Source of the DNA: Caldanaerobius fijiensis DSM 17918
GTDB taxonomy: Bacteria > Bacillota > Thermoanaerobacteria > Thermoanaerobacterales > Caldanaerobiaceae
Direction: 5' to 3'
Length of the DNA: 64,000 nt
NCBI RefSeq assembly: GCF_900129075.1
Contig: NZ_FQVH01000001.1
Location: forward strand, 209,922 to 273,921
Shown: piece after piece, positions 26,628 to 34,853 of the stretch
Numbering within the stretch: the stretch's first letter is position 1
Layout: every line of letters starts with the position of its first letter
Translations under genes and position numbers: made by a program
The notes under the pieces: model-generated
The model's input: the letters and a program-made list of their open reading frames with translations, nothing else
Database searches by the model: none
Told to the model about the DNA's origin: nothing

Positions 26628-26843
26628 TTATGTAGCCTTTAATCCTCTATCCACATAATCCATTACCTGATTTTTTTCAACCTCGCTCATGTGTTTCCAC
26701 GTGGCACTAAATACCACACCGAGGCCTGGTATTGTGCTCTCATCTTTGCTAGCTACGGCATCGTCGATTATGTTTCTCAATTCATCCTTGGTTTTTCCTT
26801 TCAAATTATTTATCACAGCAGCTATTATATCCACCTCATACAC
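26628..26843 (-). CDS. sspI: Small acid-soluble spore protein SspI
   Basis: A 71-residue minor spore protein. The block IPGLGVVFSATWKHMS matches the conserved centre of Bacillus SspI, and the length is the same. The flanking helices (AAVINNLKGKTKDELRNII and VMDYVDRGL) also fit. It is expected to be made in the developing spore under sigma-G. It supports a spore-forming host. The gene stands alone with its own terminator. Confidence 0.85.
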   Translation of the reverse strand: MYEVDIIAAVINNLKGKTKDELRNIIDDAVASKDESTIPGLGVVFSATWKHMSEVEKNQVMDYVDRGLKAT

Positions 26844-26893
26844 CTCCTCGCCAATTCATTATATATAGTTCCCTGATAAAAACAATAATATTA

Positions 26894-27397
26894 TTAATTA
26901 GCAGAGGAACTCCCGCTGCCGCTGTTTCTGTGATTTACCTGATACATGTAATACGTGACAACAAAAAGCGTAGATGCCACAATAGGCTCCACATCTTCCA
27001 CTAAAGCGTTAACGTCCATCCCAATAACTTCTCCACCCAACCTGCCTACGGCTCTATCGCCATCAAAGCTCAAGTCCACATCAAACCCCAATACATCTCC
27101 TCCACATCGCCCTTTTACGCGGCCATTTTCTATACTAAGCCTTATATCGTTGCCATCAAATATTCCTCCGATTCTCGCGTTAAGGCTGCTCAAGTTTATA
27201 CGCCCTTCTATGTTTCTACCTATGAATATTCCTCCTACACGGCCTTTTATATATCCGCCTTCCAGAGAATACTCTATATTTAAATCATCACCTACGAAAA
27301 CTCCACCTATTCTACCCGTTATTTTACCATTTTGAACCGTGGCTCTGATATCATATCCTCCAATTGCCCCTCCTATCCTTCCTTCAACTCTACCCAT
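26894..27397 (-). CDS. Glycine-rich tandem-repeat protein of unknown function
   Basis: A 167-residue protein built from about six repeats of 20-25 residues with the pattern GR(I/V)GG..x.G.D(I/L)....ENG.(V/I)KG. Examples are GRVEGRIGGAIGGYDIRATV, GKITGRIGGVFVGDDLNIEY, GYIKGRVGGIFIGRNIEGRI and GDRAVGRLGGEVIGMDVNAL. The regular alternation suggests a beta-solenoid or beta-roll. A hydrophobic stretch (VASTLFVVTYYMYQV) and a Ser/Gly/Asn-rich end follow, so the C-terminus may sit in or near a membrane. I do not recognise a characterised family. It lies next to sspI, which hints at a spore role but does not prove one. Confidence 0.75.
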   Translation of the reverse strand: MGRVEGRIGGAIGGYDIRATVQNGKITGRIGGVFVGDDLNIEYSLEGGYIKGRVGGIFIGRNIEGRINLSSLNARIGGIFDGNDIRLSIENGRVKGRCGGDVLGFDVDLSFDGDRAVGRLGGEVIGMDVNALVEDVEPIVASTLFVVTYYMYQVNHRNSGSGSSSAN

Positions 27398-27454
27398 TCC
27401 AATCTCTCCTTTTTTCTTTCATTATATCATACCCCAAATTTTTGAACATAACAA

Positions 27455-27500
27455 AAAGGACTGTGAATGTTTTACTTAGCAAAAATATTCACAGTCCTTT
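27455..27500. terminator. Terminator downstream of the ArsR gene
   Basis: Fourteen-base arms AAAGGACTGTGAAT and ATTCACAGTCCTTT pair perfectly. A and T runs flank the hairpin on both sides. Confidence 0.8.
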
Positions 27501-27508
27501 GTTTAAAA

Positions 27509-27793
27509 TCAATCAAATAGGACCTTAACTATTTTTTTGATGTCCTCATCTACCACCTTATAGCATATTTCCAGGCCTTTGCGTTCACCCTCTACGATCC
27601 CCGCTGCCTTTAATTTTGCTAAATGTTGTGATACCGTGGATTGGGGCAACTTTAAGCACTCTTGCATGGTAGATACATTACAGCCATCATCCATTATAAG
27701 ACCACGCACAATACACAACCTGTAAGGGTGCGCAATAGCCTTCAGCTTATGAACAATTGCTTCATATTTTTCTATATCTACAATTTCTTTCAT
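27509..27793 (-). CDS. ArsR/SmtB-family transcriptional regulator
   Basis: A 94-residue winged-helix repressor. The HTH is LKLPQSTVSQHLAKLKAAGI, preceded by KAIAHPYRLCIVRGLI. It has Cys at RLCIVR, DDGCNV, QECLKL and EICYKV, so thiol or sulfur-species sensing is plausible; the classic ELCVCDL metal-binding motif is replaced by DGCNVSTMQECLKL. It follows the CoA-disulfide reductase fusion by about 50 bases and is probably co-transcribed. The dyad in the promoter of that gene is the likely binding site. Confidence 0.88.
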   Translation of the reverse strand: MKEIVDIEKYEAIVHKLKAIAHPYRLCIVRGLIMDDGCNVSTMQECLKLPQSTVSQHLAKLKAAGIVEGERKGLEICYKVVDEDIKKIVKVLFD

Positions 27794-27843
27794 GATTTCA
27801 CCTTTTTCTTATGCAAGTAATTTTATTTACCGCAAAAAGACTC

Positions 27844-30354
27844 TTAGATAAATAATGTAGTATCTGAACGCTCAGCAGCACCTATAAATGAAGCTACGCC
27901 ACCGACTTCTACGCCATCAATCAATTCTTCTTTTTTTATACCCATGATATCCATAGACATATTGCATGCTACGATCTTTACACCATTTTTCATAGCTTGC
28001 TGAATCAGATCCTCCAAAGAGGTAACATTCTTTTTCTGCATGATATAACGTATAAGCCTTGCGCCTATCCCGCCCATATTCATCTTGGAAAGCTTTAACC
28101 TCTTTGAGCCCCTGGGCATCATCATACCAAACATCCTGCTTATAAAATCCTTGGATACCGATACTTTTTCAGGTTTCCTCAATACATTTAATCCCCAGAA
28201 TGTAAAGAACATGGTCACCTTCCGTCCCATTGATGCAGCGCCATTGGCTATTATAAATGAAGCTATAGCTTTATCCAGATCTCCGCTGAATACTATTATT
28301 GCTTTATCGTGGTTAACTGATTCTGAAGCTACGGATTTATTTTCTTCCTCACCCTTTTTAATGAGGGCAACTATGGTCTTATTCTCCCACTTCAAATCAA
28401 GGAGCTGATTTCCCGTTCTCTCACACCATACCTTTATGTCGTTTTCAAAACCGGGATCTGATGCCTTGATCTCAAGAATCTCACCGGTATTCATAGACTT
28501 TATAGCATTATACGTCTGCATTATAGGTCCAGGGCACTGAAGACCGCAGGCATCCACTGATAGTGTCACCTTTATATTGCCATCAACTACACTATTATTG
28601 ATCTGGTTATCTAGTTTTTTTTTTGCTTCTAAATCCTTCAACTTCGATTCATCAACCTTTTCCGGATTCATCTGTTCGTCATACTCTATTATACCCTCAT
28701 GAGTCAATTTTTTGGTTACAGCTTCATATGTCTTATATCCACCGCTGAGATTTTTTACAGATTTAAATCCATGTTGCATCAATATTCTACAAGCTATATA
28801 GCCCCTCAATCCTACCTGGCAGAAAATGATTATTTCTTTATCCCTGGGAATCTCCTCTAATCTATTTCTTAAATTGTCAACAGGTATATTTACAGCACCT
28901 TCAATGGTTCCAAGGCTATACTCCAAAGGCGTACGCACATCGATGAGGAATGTCCTCTCTTTATCCCTTTTCTCAACAGCATCCCAGTGAATGACGTCGC
29001 AGTCGCCCCTTAACACGTTAGCAGCCACAAAGCCTGCCATATTAACGGGGTCTTTGGCTGATGAATATGGAGGTGCATATGCCAGTTCCAGTTCTTCAAG
29101 ATCAAAAACTGTCATGCCCGCACGAATCGTAGTAGCTATAACATCTATGCGCTTGTCCACACCCTCATAACCTACTATCTGTGCCCCCAGCACCTTTCCG
29201 TCGTCCTCTGAAAAAAGCAACTTTATAGACATAGGCAGAGCACCAGGATAATAGGTCGCATGAGAACTAGGATGTATTATAATTTTTTGATATTTTAACC
29301 CTGCGTTGTTCAAAGCCCGCTCATTATTGCCCGTAAAAGCCACAGTGAGATCAAAAACTTTTAAGATGGATGTACCTTGAGTCCCTTTGTATTCTGACTT
29401 TCGACCCGCTATATTGTCAGCAGCAATTCGCCCCTGTTTGTTAGCAGGACCTGCCAGCGGTATCAATGTATCACTGCCGTTTATAAAGTCTTTTACTTCA
29501 ATGGCATCACCGACTGCATATATATCAGGATCAGATGTCTGCATATACTGGTTGACCTTTATGCCACCCCTGCTGCCTAACGCGAGACCTGCCTCCTTAG
29601 CCAGTTTGACCTCAGGCCTTACACCTATTCCCAACACAATCATATCAGTTTTAATTCTTTTCCCGCTGTTTAATTCTACTTCAGAATAGTCGTCATAATG
29701 ATACAGCGCTTTTACCCCATCATTTAAATACAATCCCACATTTTTCGATTCTATATGGTGGTGAACCAAAGCTGCCATATCAAAATCCATAGGCCCTATC
29801 ACATGATCAGCCAGTTCCACTATGCTTACATTTATCCCTACGTTGTGAAGATTTTCAGCTAGCTCCAGCCCAATAAATCCAGCTCCAACCACAACAGCAT
29901 TTTTAGGCTTTTTACTATCGATAAAATCTTTTATTCTGTAGGTATCAGGTATGTTTCTCAATGTAAACACCCTGTCGCTATCCACGCCCGGTATGTTGGG
30001 CTTTATAGGTTCAGCTCCCGGCGACAGCAAAAGCTTATCATAGGTTTCCTTGTATATCCTATCATTAACCAGATCGTGAACCAGAACTGCTTTTTCTTGT
30101 GGCAAAATTTTTATTACTTCACTGTTTACCCTTATATCTATGTTGAATCTTTTAGACATGGCTTCCGGAGTCTGTACCTGCAACTTCGACTTTTCTTTTA
30201 TTACCTCACCGATGTAATAAGGAAGGCCACAGTTGGCATAAGAGATATATGGCCCTCTTTCAAACATAATTATCTGCGCATTCTCATCTAACCTTCTCAA
30301 ACGGGCTGCAGCAGATGCACCGCCCGCCACGCCTCCTACAATCAGTACCTTCAT
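27844..30354 (-). CDS. CoA-disulfide reductase--rhodanese--TusA--DsrE fusion
   Basis: An 836-residue four-part sulfur-transfer flavoprotein. Residues 1-440 are an FAD/NAD(P)H disulfide reductase with VLIVGGVAGGASAAARLRR, the active Cys42 in YISYANCGLPYYIG, and VVVGAGFIGLELAENL. A rhodanese domain follows with IFCQVGLRGY (about residue 513), then a TusA/SirA domain with CGLQCPGP (about 600), then a DsrE/F-like domain ending VACNMSMDIMG (about 800). Family members reduce CoA disulfides, persulfides or polysulfides; a chain of Cys to Cys transfer is plausible. ATG 30354 follows AGAGGTG. It lies upstream of an ArsR gene. Confidence 0.92.
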   Translation of the reverse strand: MKVLIVGGVAGGASAAARLRRLDENAQIIMFERGPYISYANCGLPYYIGEVIKEKSKLQVQTPEAMSKRFNIDIRVNSEVIKILPQEKAVLVHDLVNDRIYKETYDKLLLSPGAEPIKPNIPGVDSDRVFTLRNIPDTYRIKDFIDSKKPKNAVVVGAGFIGLELAENLHNVGINVSIVELADHVIGPMDFDMAALVHHHIESKNVGLYLNDGVKALYHYDDYSEVELNSGKRIKTDMIVLGIGVRPEVKLAKEAGLALGSRGGIKVNQYMQTSDPDIYAVGDAIEVKDFINGSDTLIPLAGPANKQGRIAADNIAGRKSEYKGTQGTSILKVFDLTVAFTGNNERALNNAGLKYQKIIIHPSSHATYYPGALPMSIKLLFSEDDGKVLGAQIVGYEGVDKRIDVIATTIRAGMTVFDLEELELAYAPPYSSAKDPVNMAGFVAANVLRGDCDVIHWDAVEKRDKERTFLIDVRTPLEYSLGTIEGAVNIPVDNLRNRLEEIPRDKEIIIFCQVGLRGYIACRILMQHGFKSVKNLSGGYKTYEAVTKKLTHEGIIEYDEQMNPEKVDESKLKDLEAKKKLDNQINNSVVDGNIKVTLSVDACGLQCPGPIMQTYNAIKSMNTGEILEIKASDPGFENDIKVWCERTGNQLLDLKWENKTIVALIKKGEEENKSVASESVNHDKAIIVFSGDLDKAIASFIIANGAASMGRKVTMFFTFWGLNVLRKPEKVSVSKDFISRMFGMMMPRGSKRLKLSKMNMGGIGARLIRYIMQKKNVTSLEDLIQQAMKNGVKIVACNMSMDIMGIKKEELIDGVEVGGVASFIGAAERSDTTLFI

Positions 30355-30380
30355 GGCTAACACCTCTTATCATATTATCT

Positions 30381-30419
30381 GTATATATTAATATTACGAT
30401 ATACTTTATAAATTGTCAA
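30381..30419 (-). promoter_or_regulatory. Promoter with ArsR-type dyad before the CoADR fusion
   Basis: On the minus strand TTGACA (30414-30419) and TAATAT (30391-30396) are 17 bases apart. The -10 lies inside a 24-base imperfect dyad (30381-30404) with outer arms GTATAT/ATATAC and centre TAATATTA. The position fits repression by the ArsR protein encoded downstream. Confidence 0.65.
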
Positions 30420-30475
30420 TAATTTATCGTTCTATTTTAAACAATATACAAATAAATTTGGAAGCAGCCGCTGAA

Positions 30476-30504
30476 TTTACAATCTTGTCAAACTGGTTTA
30501 TAAT
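30476..30504 (+). promoter_or_regulatory. Putative promoter of the DUF503 gene
   Basis: TTTACA and TATAAT are separated by 17 bases, 65 bases before the start codon. Confidence 0.55.
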
Positions 30505-30568
30505 GAGGTAAGATAAAAAGAAGTTTTCTCAACTGTGATGAAAGAAAGGAGATAACTTATTTTTTCTT

Positions 30569-30856
30569 ATGTACGTGGGAACTATAAAGATTTATCTCGT
30601 AGCTAACTGGGTACATTCTTTAAAAGAAAAAAGGATGATTATAAAAAGCCTGGCGAGTAAAGTAAGAAATAAATTTAATGTCTCGATTGCAGAAATAGGA
30701 AATCAGGATTTGCACCAATCAATTGTGCTAGGAATCGCCTGTATAGGCAGTGATTACGTTTATGCCGATAATATAATTGAGGATGTTTTGAACTTTATTG
30801 AAAAGAGCACAGATGCTTATGTTAGTAATGTAGAAAAAGAAATAATTTCACTGTGA
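30569..30856 (+). CDS. DUF503 family protein (YlxP-like)
   Basis: A 95-residue protein of the DUF503/YlxP family, recognised by MYVGTIKIYLVANWVHSLKE, then KRMIIKSLASKVRNKFNVSI and AEIGNQDLHQSIVLGIACI. In Bacillus the relative YlxP lies near infB and rbfA, hinting at a translation link, but here the gene stands alone. The only good ribosome site (AAAGGAG) is about 18 bases from the ATG, farther than normal, and no better in-frame start is seen. Confidence 0.85.
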   Translation: MYVGTIKIYLVANWVHSLKEKRMIIKSLASKVRNKFNVSIAEIGNQDLHQSIVLGIACIGSDYVYADNIIEDVLNFIEKSTDAYVSNVEKEIISL

Positions 30857-30966
30857 AAAATGTTGAGCTCTTTTCATCTTAAGAAAATCCATGAGAGAAT
30901 CACTATCATCCTGTCTTCAAAACAGACTCTTGCCGTCCAGATTGCGTGCATGTCGCGTTCACACAT

Positions 30967-30992
30967 AAAGGGCATCTTTTCTCGGATGCCCT
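30967..30992. terminator. Hairpin between DUF503 and aroF genes
   Basis: Eight-base arms AGGGCATC and GATGCCCT pair around an 8-base loop. The flanking T-run is weak, so terminator function is only likely. Confidence 0.5.
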
Positions 30993-31064
30993 CTAATTCA
31001 TTCCTAAAAACCTTTATTATAATACGGAGGTTTTAACATTATGTCACAACTTTATCCCCATTCA

Positions 31065-32069
31065 CTATCTCATCACGCTTAAAATGCGCTGAACCTCTTG
31101 ACATACCACATCAAATTCAGCTGGTGTCAAGGATTGAGCTCCATCAGATAAAGCTTCCTCAGGATGAGGATGCACCTCTATAATAAGACCGTCAGCTCCT
31201 GCGGCTACTGCCGCTCTGGACATGGGCCCTATAAGTTCTCTTCTGCCTGTACCATGACTTGGGTCTACCACAACAGGTAAATGACTCAAGCGCCTGACGG
31301 CGGCCACCGCATTTAGGTCCAATGTGTTGCGCGTATAGGTCTCAAAGGTTCTTATCCCTCTTTCACAGAGGATCACATCATAATTACCTTCTTTCATGAT
31401 ATATTCAGCTGCATTAAGCCATTCTTCGATAGTGGACGACAATCCCCTTTTGAGCATCACAGGCTTTTTAGCCTTGCCCACTTCTGTTAGTAGTTGAAAA
31501 TTTTGCATATTTCTAGAACCAATCTGAAGTATGTCAACATATTCCGCAACCAATTCCACATGCTGAGTATTCACAACCTCGCTTATAGTCAGCATATCCA
31601 CTTCTTTGCCAACCTGTTTTAATATCTTCAGACCTTCTTCTTCTAAACCCTGGAAAGAATAAGGTGAGGACCTAGGTTTATACGCACCACCTCTCAATAC
31701 CGTCGCTCCTGATTTTTTAACCGCTTTTGCCGTCTCAATCATCTGCTCATAGCTCTCCACCGCACAAGGTCCCGCCATTATGACGAAGTTTCCACTGCCA
31801 ATTTTTACACTACCTATTTTAATCACAGTGTCTTCAGGTTTAAGCATCCTGCTGGCAAGTTTATACGGGACAGATATCCTGACCACATTTTCAACGCCAT
31901 CCATGGTTGTGATAGGTTTGTCTAGCAATATGCTGACATCACCAATAACCCCTATAACTGAACGTTCCTGTCCTTCTATTACATGAGGTGTCAGGCCAAG
32001 GTTGCTTACATATCTTACTACTTTATCTATATCCGCCTTTTTAGCCTCCGGCTTCATGACAATTACCAT
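31065..32069 (-). CDS. aroF: 3-deoxy-7-phosphoheptulonate synthase
   Basis: Condenses phosphoenolpyruvate and erythrose-4-phosphate in the first step of aromatic biosynthesis. It is a type I-beta enzyme of 334 residues. The first ~70 residues (MVIVMKPEAKKADIDKVVRY...) form the ferredoxin-like regulatory domain. The barrel has IMAGPCAVESYEQM, GGAYKPRSSPYSFQG, and VVDPSHGTGRRELI. It lies 23 bases after pheA and shares the T-box leader, so its synthesis should respond to an amino acid, probably phenylalanine. Confidence 0.95.
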   Translation of the reverse strand: MVIVMKPEAKKADIDKVVRYVSNLGLTPHVIEGQERSVIGVIGDVSILLDKPITTMDGVENVVRISVPYKLASRMLKPEDTVIKIGSVKIGSGNFVIMAGPCAVESYEQMIETAKAVKKSGATVLRGGAYKPRSSPYSFQGLEEEGLKILKQVGKEVDMLTISEVVNTQHVELVAEYVDILQIGSRNMQNFQLLTEVGKAKKPVMLKRGLSSTIEEWLNAAEYIMKEGNYDVILCERGIRTFETYTRNTLDLNAVAAVRRLSHLPVVVDPSHGTGRRELIGPMSRAAVAAGADGLIIEVHPHPEEALSDGAQSLTPAEFDVVCQEVQRILSVMR

Positions 32070-32092
32070 ATTGCAATCCCCCTCACCTTTTA

Positions 32093-32908
32093 TTATAATC
32101 TACCTTTCGGGTAACAACCCAAGATCCTGAAATAGCTGGTTATAGATCTAACCGCTTTAAGAGCTTCTTTCATAAGTTCATCATCTTTATGTCCATCCAC
32201 GTCTACAAAGAAAATGTATTCGCCAAAACTCTTTTTAGATGGTCTGGATTCAATTTTTGTTAAATTTAAACCTCTAATCGCAAATTCTTTCAATACATTG
32301 TAAAGACTACCCGGCTTATTTTCGGTAGAGAACACTATAGAGGTTTTGCAATCGCCCCTCACAGAATTTTCTTCTCGGGATACAACTATAAATCGCGTAA
32401 TATTGTTATCAAAGTCTTGAATATCTCTTACAAGTACATTCAAATCATATAATTGAGCTGCTCTAAGGGTAGCAATAGCAGCAATACCCCTTCCTTCCTG
32501 CGATGCAATAAAAGCTGCCTTTGCAGTGCTCTCTGCCGTTGCGATTTCTACTCCAGGCAAAAGTTCCTTGATATGCCTATAACACTGGGCCAACGCATGG
32601 GGATGGGATATGACTATTTCTATCTCTTGTAAATCACTGCATTTTGAAACCAAATTGTGCCTTATTGGCAACAGTACCTCGCCTTTAATAAACAACTCCT
32701 GTTCTTCCAGTATGGTATCCAGTGTAAGATTTACAGAACCTTCTATAGAGTTTTCAATAGGTACAATCCCTTCATCGGTTTTTCTATCCCTGACAGATGC
32801 CACAACCATATCAATGGTAGGATATTCTATGTGTTCAGACACACTATCATATTTTATACAGGCTTCTTCTGTAAACGTGCCTTTTGGACCAAGGAAAGAT
32901 AATTTCAA
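32093..32908 (-). CDS. pheA: Prephenate dehydratase
   Basis: Converts prephenate to phenylpyruvate for phenylalanine. The 271-residue enzyme has SFLGPKGTFTEEAC at the start, IVPIENSIEGSVNLTLDT, and the catalytic Thr in NNITRFIVVSRE. The C-terminal ACT domain has ESRPSKKSFGEYIFFVD, where ESRP is the Phe-binding motif, so the enzyme is likely feedback-inhibited. A TTG start at 32908 is chosen because GAGGAGGGTG lies just before it; an upstream frame would run into the leader terminator region. Confidence 0.94.
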   Translation of the reverse strand: MKLSFLGPKGTFTEEACIKYDSVSEHIEYPTIDMVVASVRDRKTDEGIVPIENSIEGSVNLTLDTILEEQELFIKGEVLLPIRHNLVSKCSDLQEIEIVISHPHALAQCYRHIKELLPGVEIATAESTAKAAFIASQEGRGIAAIATLRAAQLYDLNVLVRDIQDFDNNITRFIVVSREENSVRGDCKTSIVFSTENKPGSLYNVLKEFAIRGLNLTKIESRPSKKSFGEYIFFVDVDGHKDDELMKEALKAVRSITSYFRILGCYPKGRL

Positions 32909-32963
32909 GTCACACCCTCCTCTTTCATTAAGCTGGCCAGCTTTTTTATAACTAAATTTATAA

Positions 32964-33232
32964 CTAAAAAACCTCTCATCCATAAGGACGAGAGGTTACC
33001 CGCGGTACCACCTTTATTAACCTGTATAGACAGGTTCGCTCATTAAGAGTACTAACATACTCCATTTCTTTTAACGGTGAAATCTCCGGCCCCATCTACT
33101 CACCGCCTATAGCGGTTTTCAACTGGCAACTCGAGAGGGAACTTCAATATACCATCGCAGTATCAGGCTTCCACCATCCCTGACTCGCTATAACCTTCCG
33201 GTATACCTACTTTCCTCTGTCATCGTTTTTAT
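32964..33232 (-). promoter_or_regulatory. T-box leader of pheA-aroF
   Basis: On the minus strand the T-box sequence AGGTGGTACCGCGGGTAAC (about 33000-33018) is followed by a terminator with arms AACCTCTC and GAGAGGTT and a T-run (32964-32997). Stem I carries AGTA and GAA of the specifier loop and the distal GGATGGTGGAAGCC. The specifier is TTC (Phe) by context, within GAAGTTCCC; strict spacing as in the trp leader would read GTT. Low charged tRNA would permit read-through into pheA. Confidence 0.92.
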
Positions 33233-33313
33233 TATTTTCTGTCTTTTCTAATATAATATATTAATCTTGCTTCCATGTCAACAGTTTTTTACGTAACTCT
33301 ATCATAAGGTTAA

Positions 33314-33650
<337 letters not shown>

Positions 33651-33666
33651 TTTAAGACCCACAATT

Positions 33667-33755
33667 CGTATTTTATTATGTTTCTCCAAATAGGTCACTT
33701 TCCCAAAAATTCAGTAGCATCGGTAAATAACTTTGAGATGTGTTATATCAGCCCT
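33667..33755 (+). repeat. Dispersed repeat, copy C (decayed)
   Basis: Shares AAATAGGTCACTTTCC, AAAAATTCAGTAGCATCGG and CTTTGA with copies A and B. The terminal hairpin is mostly lost; only ATAAC/GTTAT still pairs. It lies just beyond the IS30 remnant. Confidence 0.55.
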
Positions 33756-33854
33756 TGTCCCAGTTAGATTGCAAAGAGAAGTGTACAAAAAAGCGTATAA
33801 ATTTTAGAAACCATAGAAAAAATAACTTATAAATAGATCATGGAGTGGTGACAT

Positions 33855-34853
33855 ATGCTTTCAACTCAAAATAATGCTTTTGTAGAAAATCTCGATATAG
33901 AGAATTTATACGACATAACCGGTGCCATAAAAATTGTCGAAAATAGATTATCATCCATTGTAGAAGAATGCGATGATTTTATCAAGGTCTTGCTAAGGAA
34001 ATTTCTCTTATCCGGCAAAAAAATCAGGCCAAAGTTAGTACTATTATCTGGTTTGTGTTTTTCTGCAATGAATGACGAGATGATCAACTCCGCAGTAGTA
34101 GCAGAGGTAATACACACTGCTTCGCTGATACACGATGATATTATTGATAAATCAGATTATAGAAGGAATATGCCAACAGTTAACAGTCTTTTAGGGAACC
34201 ATGCAGCAGTACTGGCCGGTGATTTTTTATTTGCCAAAGCTTTTGAGATACTATCAAAAAATAAACTGTACAAGCAGATGGAATACGTAGTCACAGCAAT
34301 TCAGGAATTATGTGCAGGCGAAATGCTTCAAGCCCGTGACCTCTTCAATATAAAAGTATCTGAAGATCACTACTTTGAACGAATAAGCAAAAAAACAGCG
34401 TCACTTCTATCGGCCTGTTGTAAAGCAGGTGCTCAAAGTAGCAATGCCTCCGTTGATGAAATAAAAAAGATGGGCGAATACGGCATATTTATAGGGTACG
34501 CCTTTCAAATAATCGATGATCTGTTAGATGTTATGGGGAAAAAAGAAATGATAGGCAAACCTCTTGCCCAAGACATAGAGCAGGGCAATTTAACCCTACC
34601 TTTTATATATCTATTACAAAACCCTCGAATTAAGGATAAGTATATGACAAAACTAAAAGATAAAACCATAACAAAAGATATCAAACTTGAATTAATAAAT
34701 GATTTGGAGCAATCAGGGATTATTACAGAAGTTTACCAAAAAGCAACATATTTTGTGCAGAAAGCCAAAGAAGCCCTAGATGGAATTCCTGATTCGGTGT
34801 ATAAAACAATGCTAATGCGCTTATCTGACGAAGTGCTCTACAGAACATTTTGA
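33855..34853 (+). CDS. Polyprenyl diphosphate synthase (heptaprenyl/octaprenyl type)
   Basis: A trans-prenyltransferase of 332 residues that extends allylic diphosphates with isopentenyl diphosphate. The first aspartate-rich motif is SLIHDDIIDKSDYRR (about residue 93) and the second is FQIIDDLLDVMG (about 219). GKKIRPKLVLLSG and GDFLFAKAFEIL are also conserved. Chain length cannot be read securely; similarity in layout to component II of heptaprenyl synthase suggests a long product. No component I gene is adjacent. The gene ends one base before the C35 terpene synthase gene, which faces it. Confidence 0.88.
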   Translation: MLSTQNNAFVENLDIENLYDITGAIKIVENRLSSIVEECDDFIKVLLRKFLLSGKKIRPKLVLLSGLCFSAMNDEMINSAVVAEVIHTASLIHDDIIDKSDYRRNMPTVNSLLGNHAAVLAGDFLFAKAFEILSKNKLYKQMEYVVTAIQELCAGEMLQARDLFNIKVSEDHYFERISKKTASLLSACCKAGAQSSNASVDEIKKMGEYGIFIGYAFQIIDDLLDVMGKKEMIGKPLAQDIEQGNLTLPFIYLLQNPRIKDKYMTKLKDKTITKDIKLELINDLEQSGIITEVYQKATYFVQKAKEALDGIPDSVYKTMLMRLSDEVLYRTF

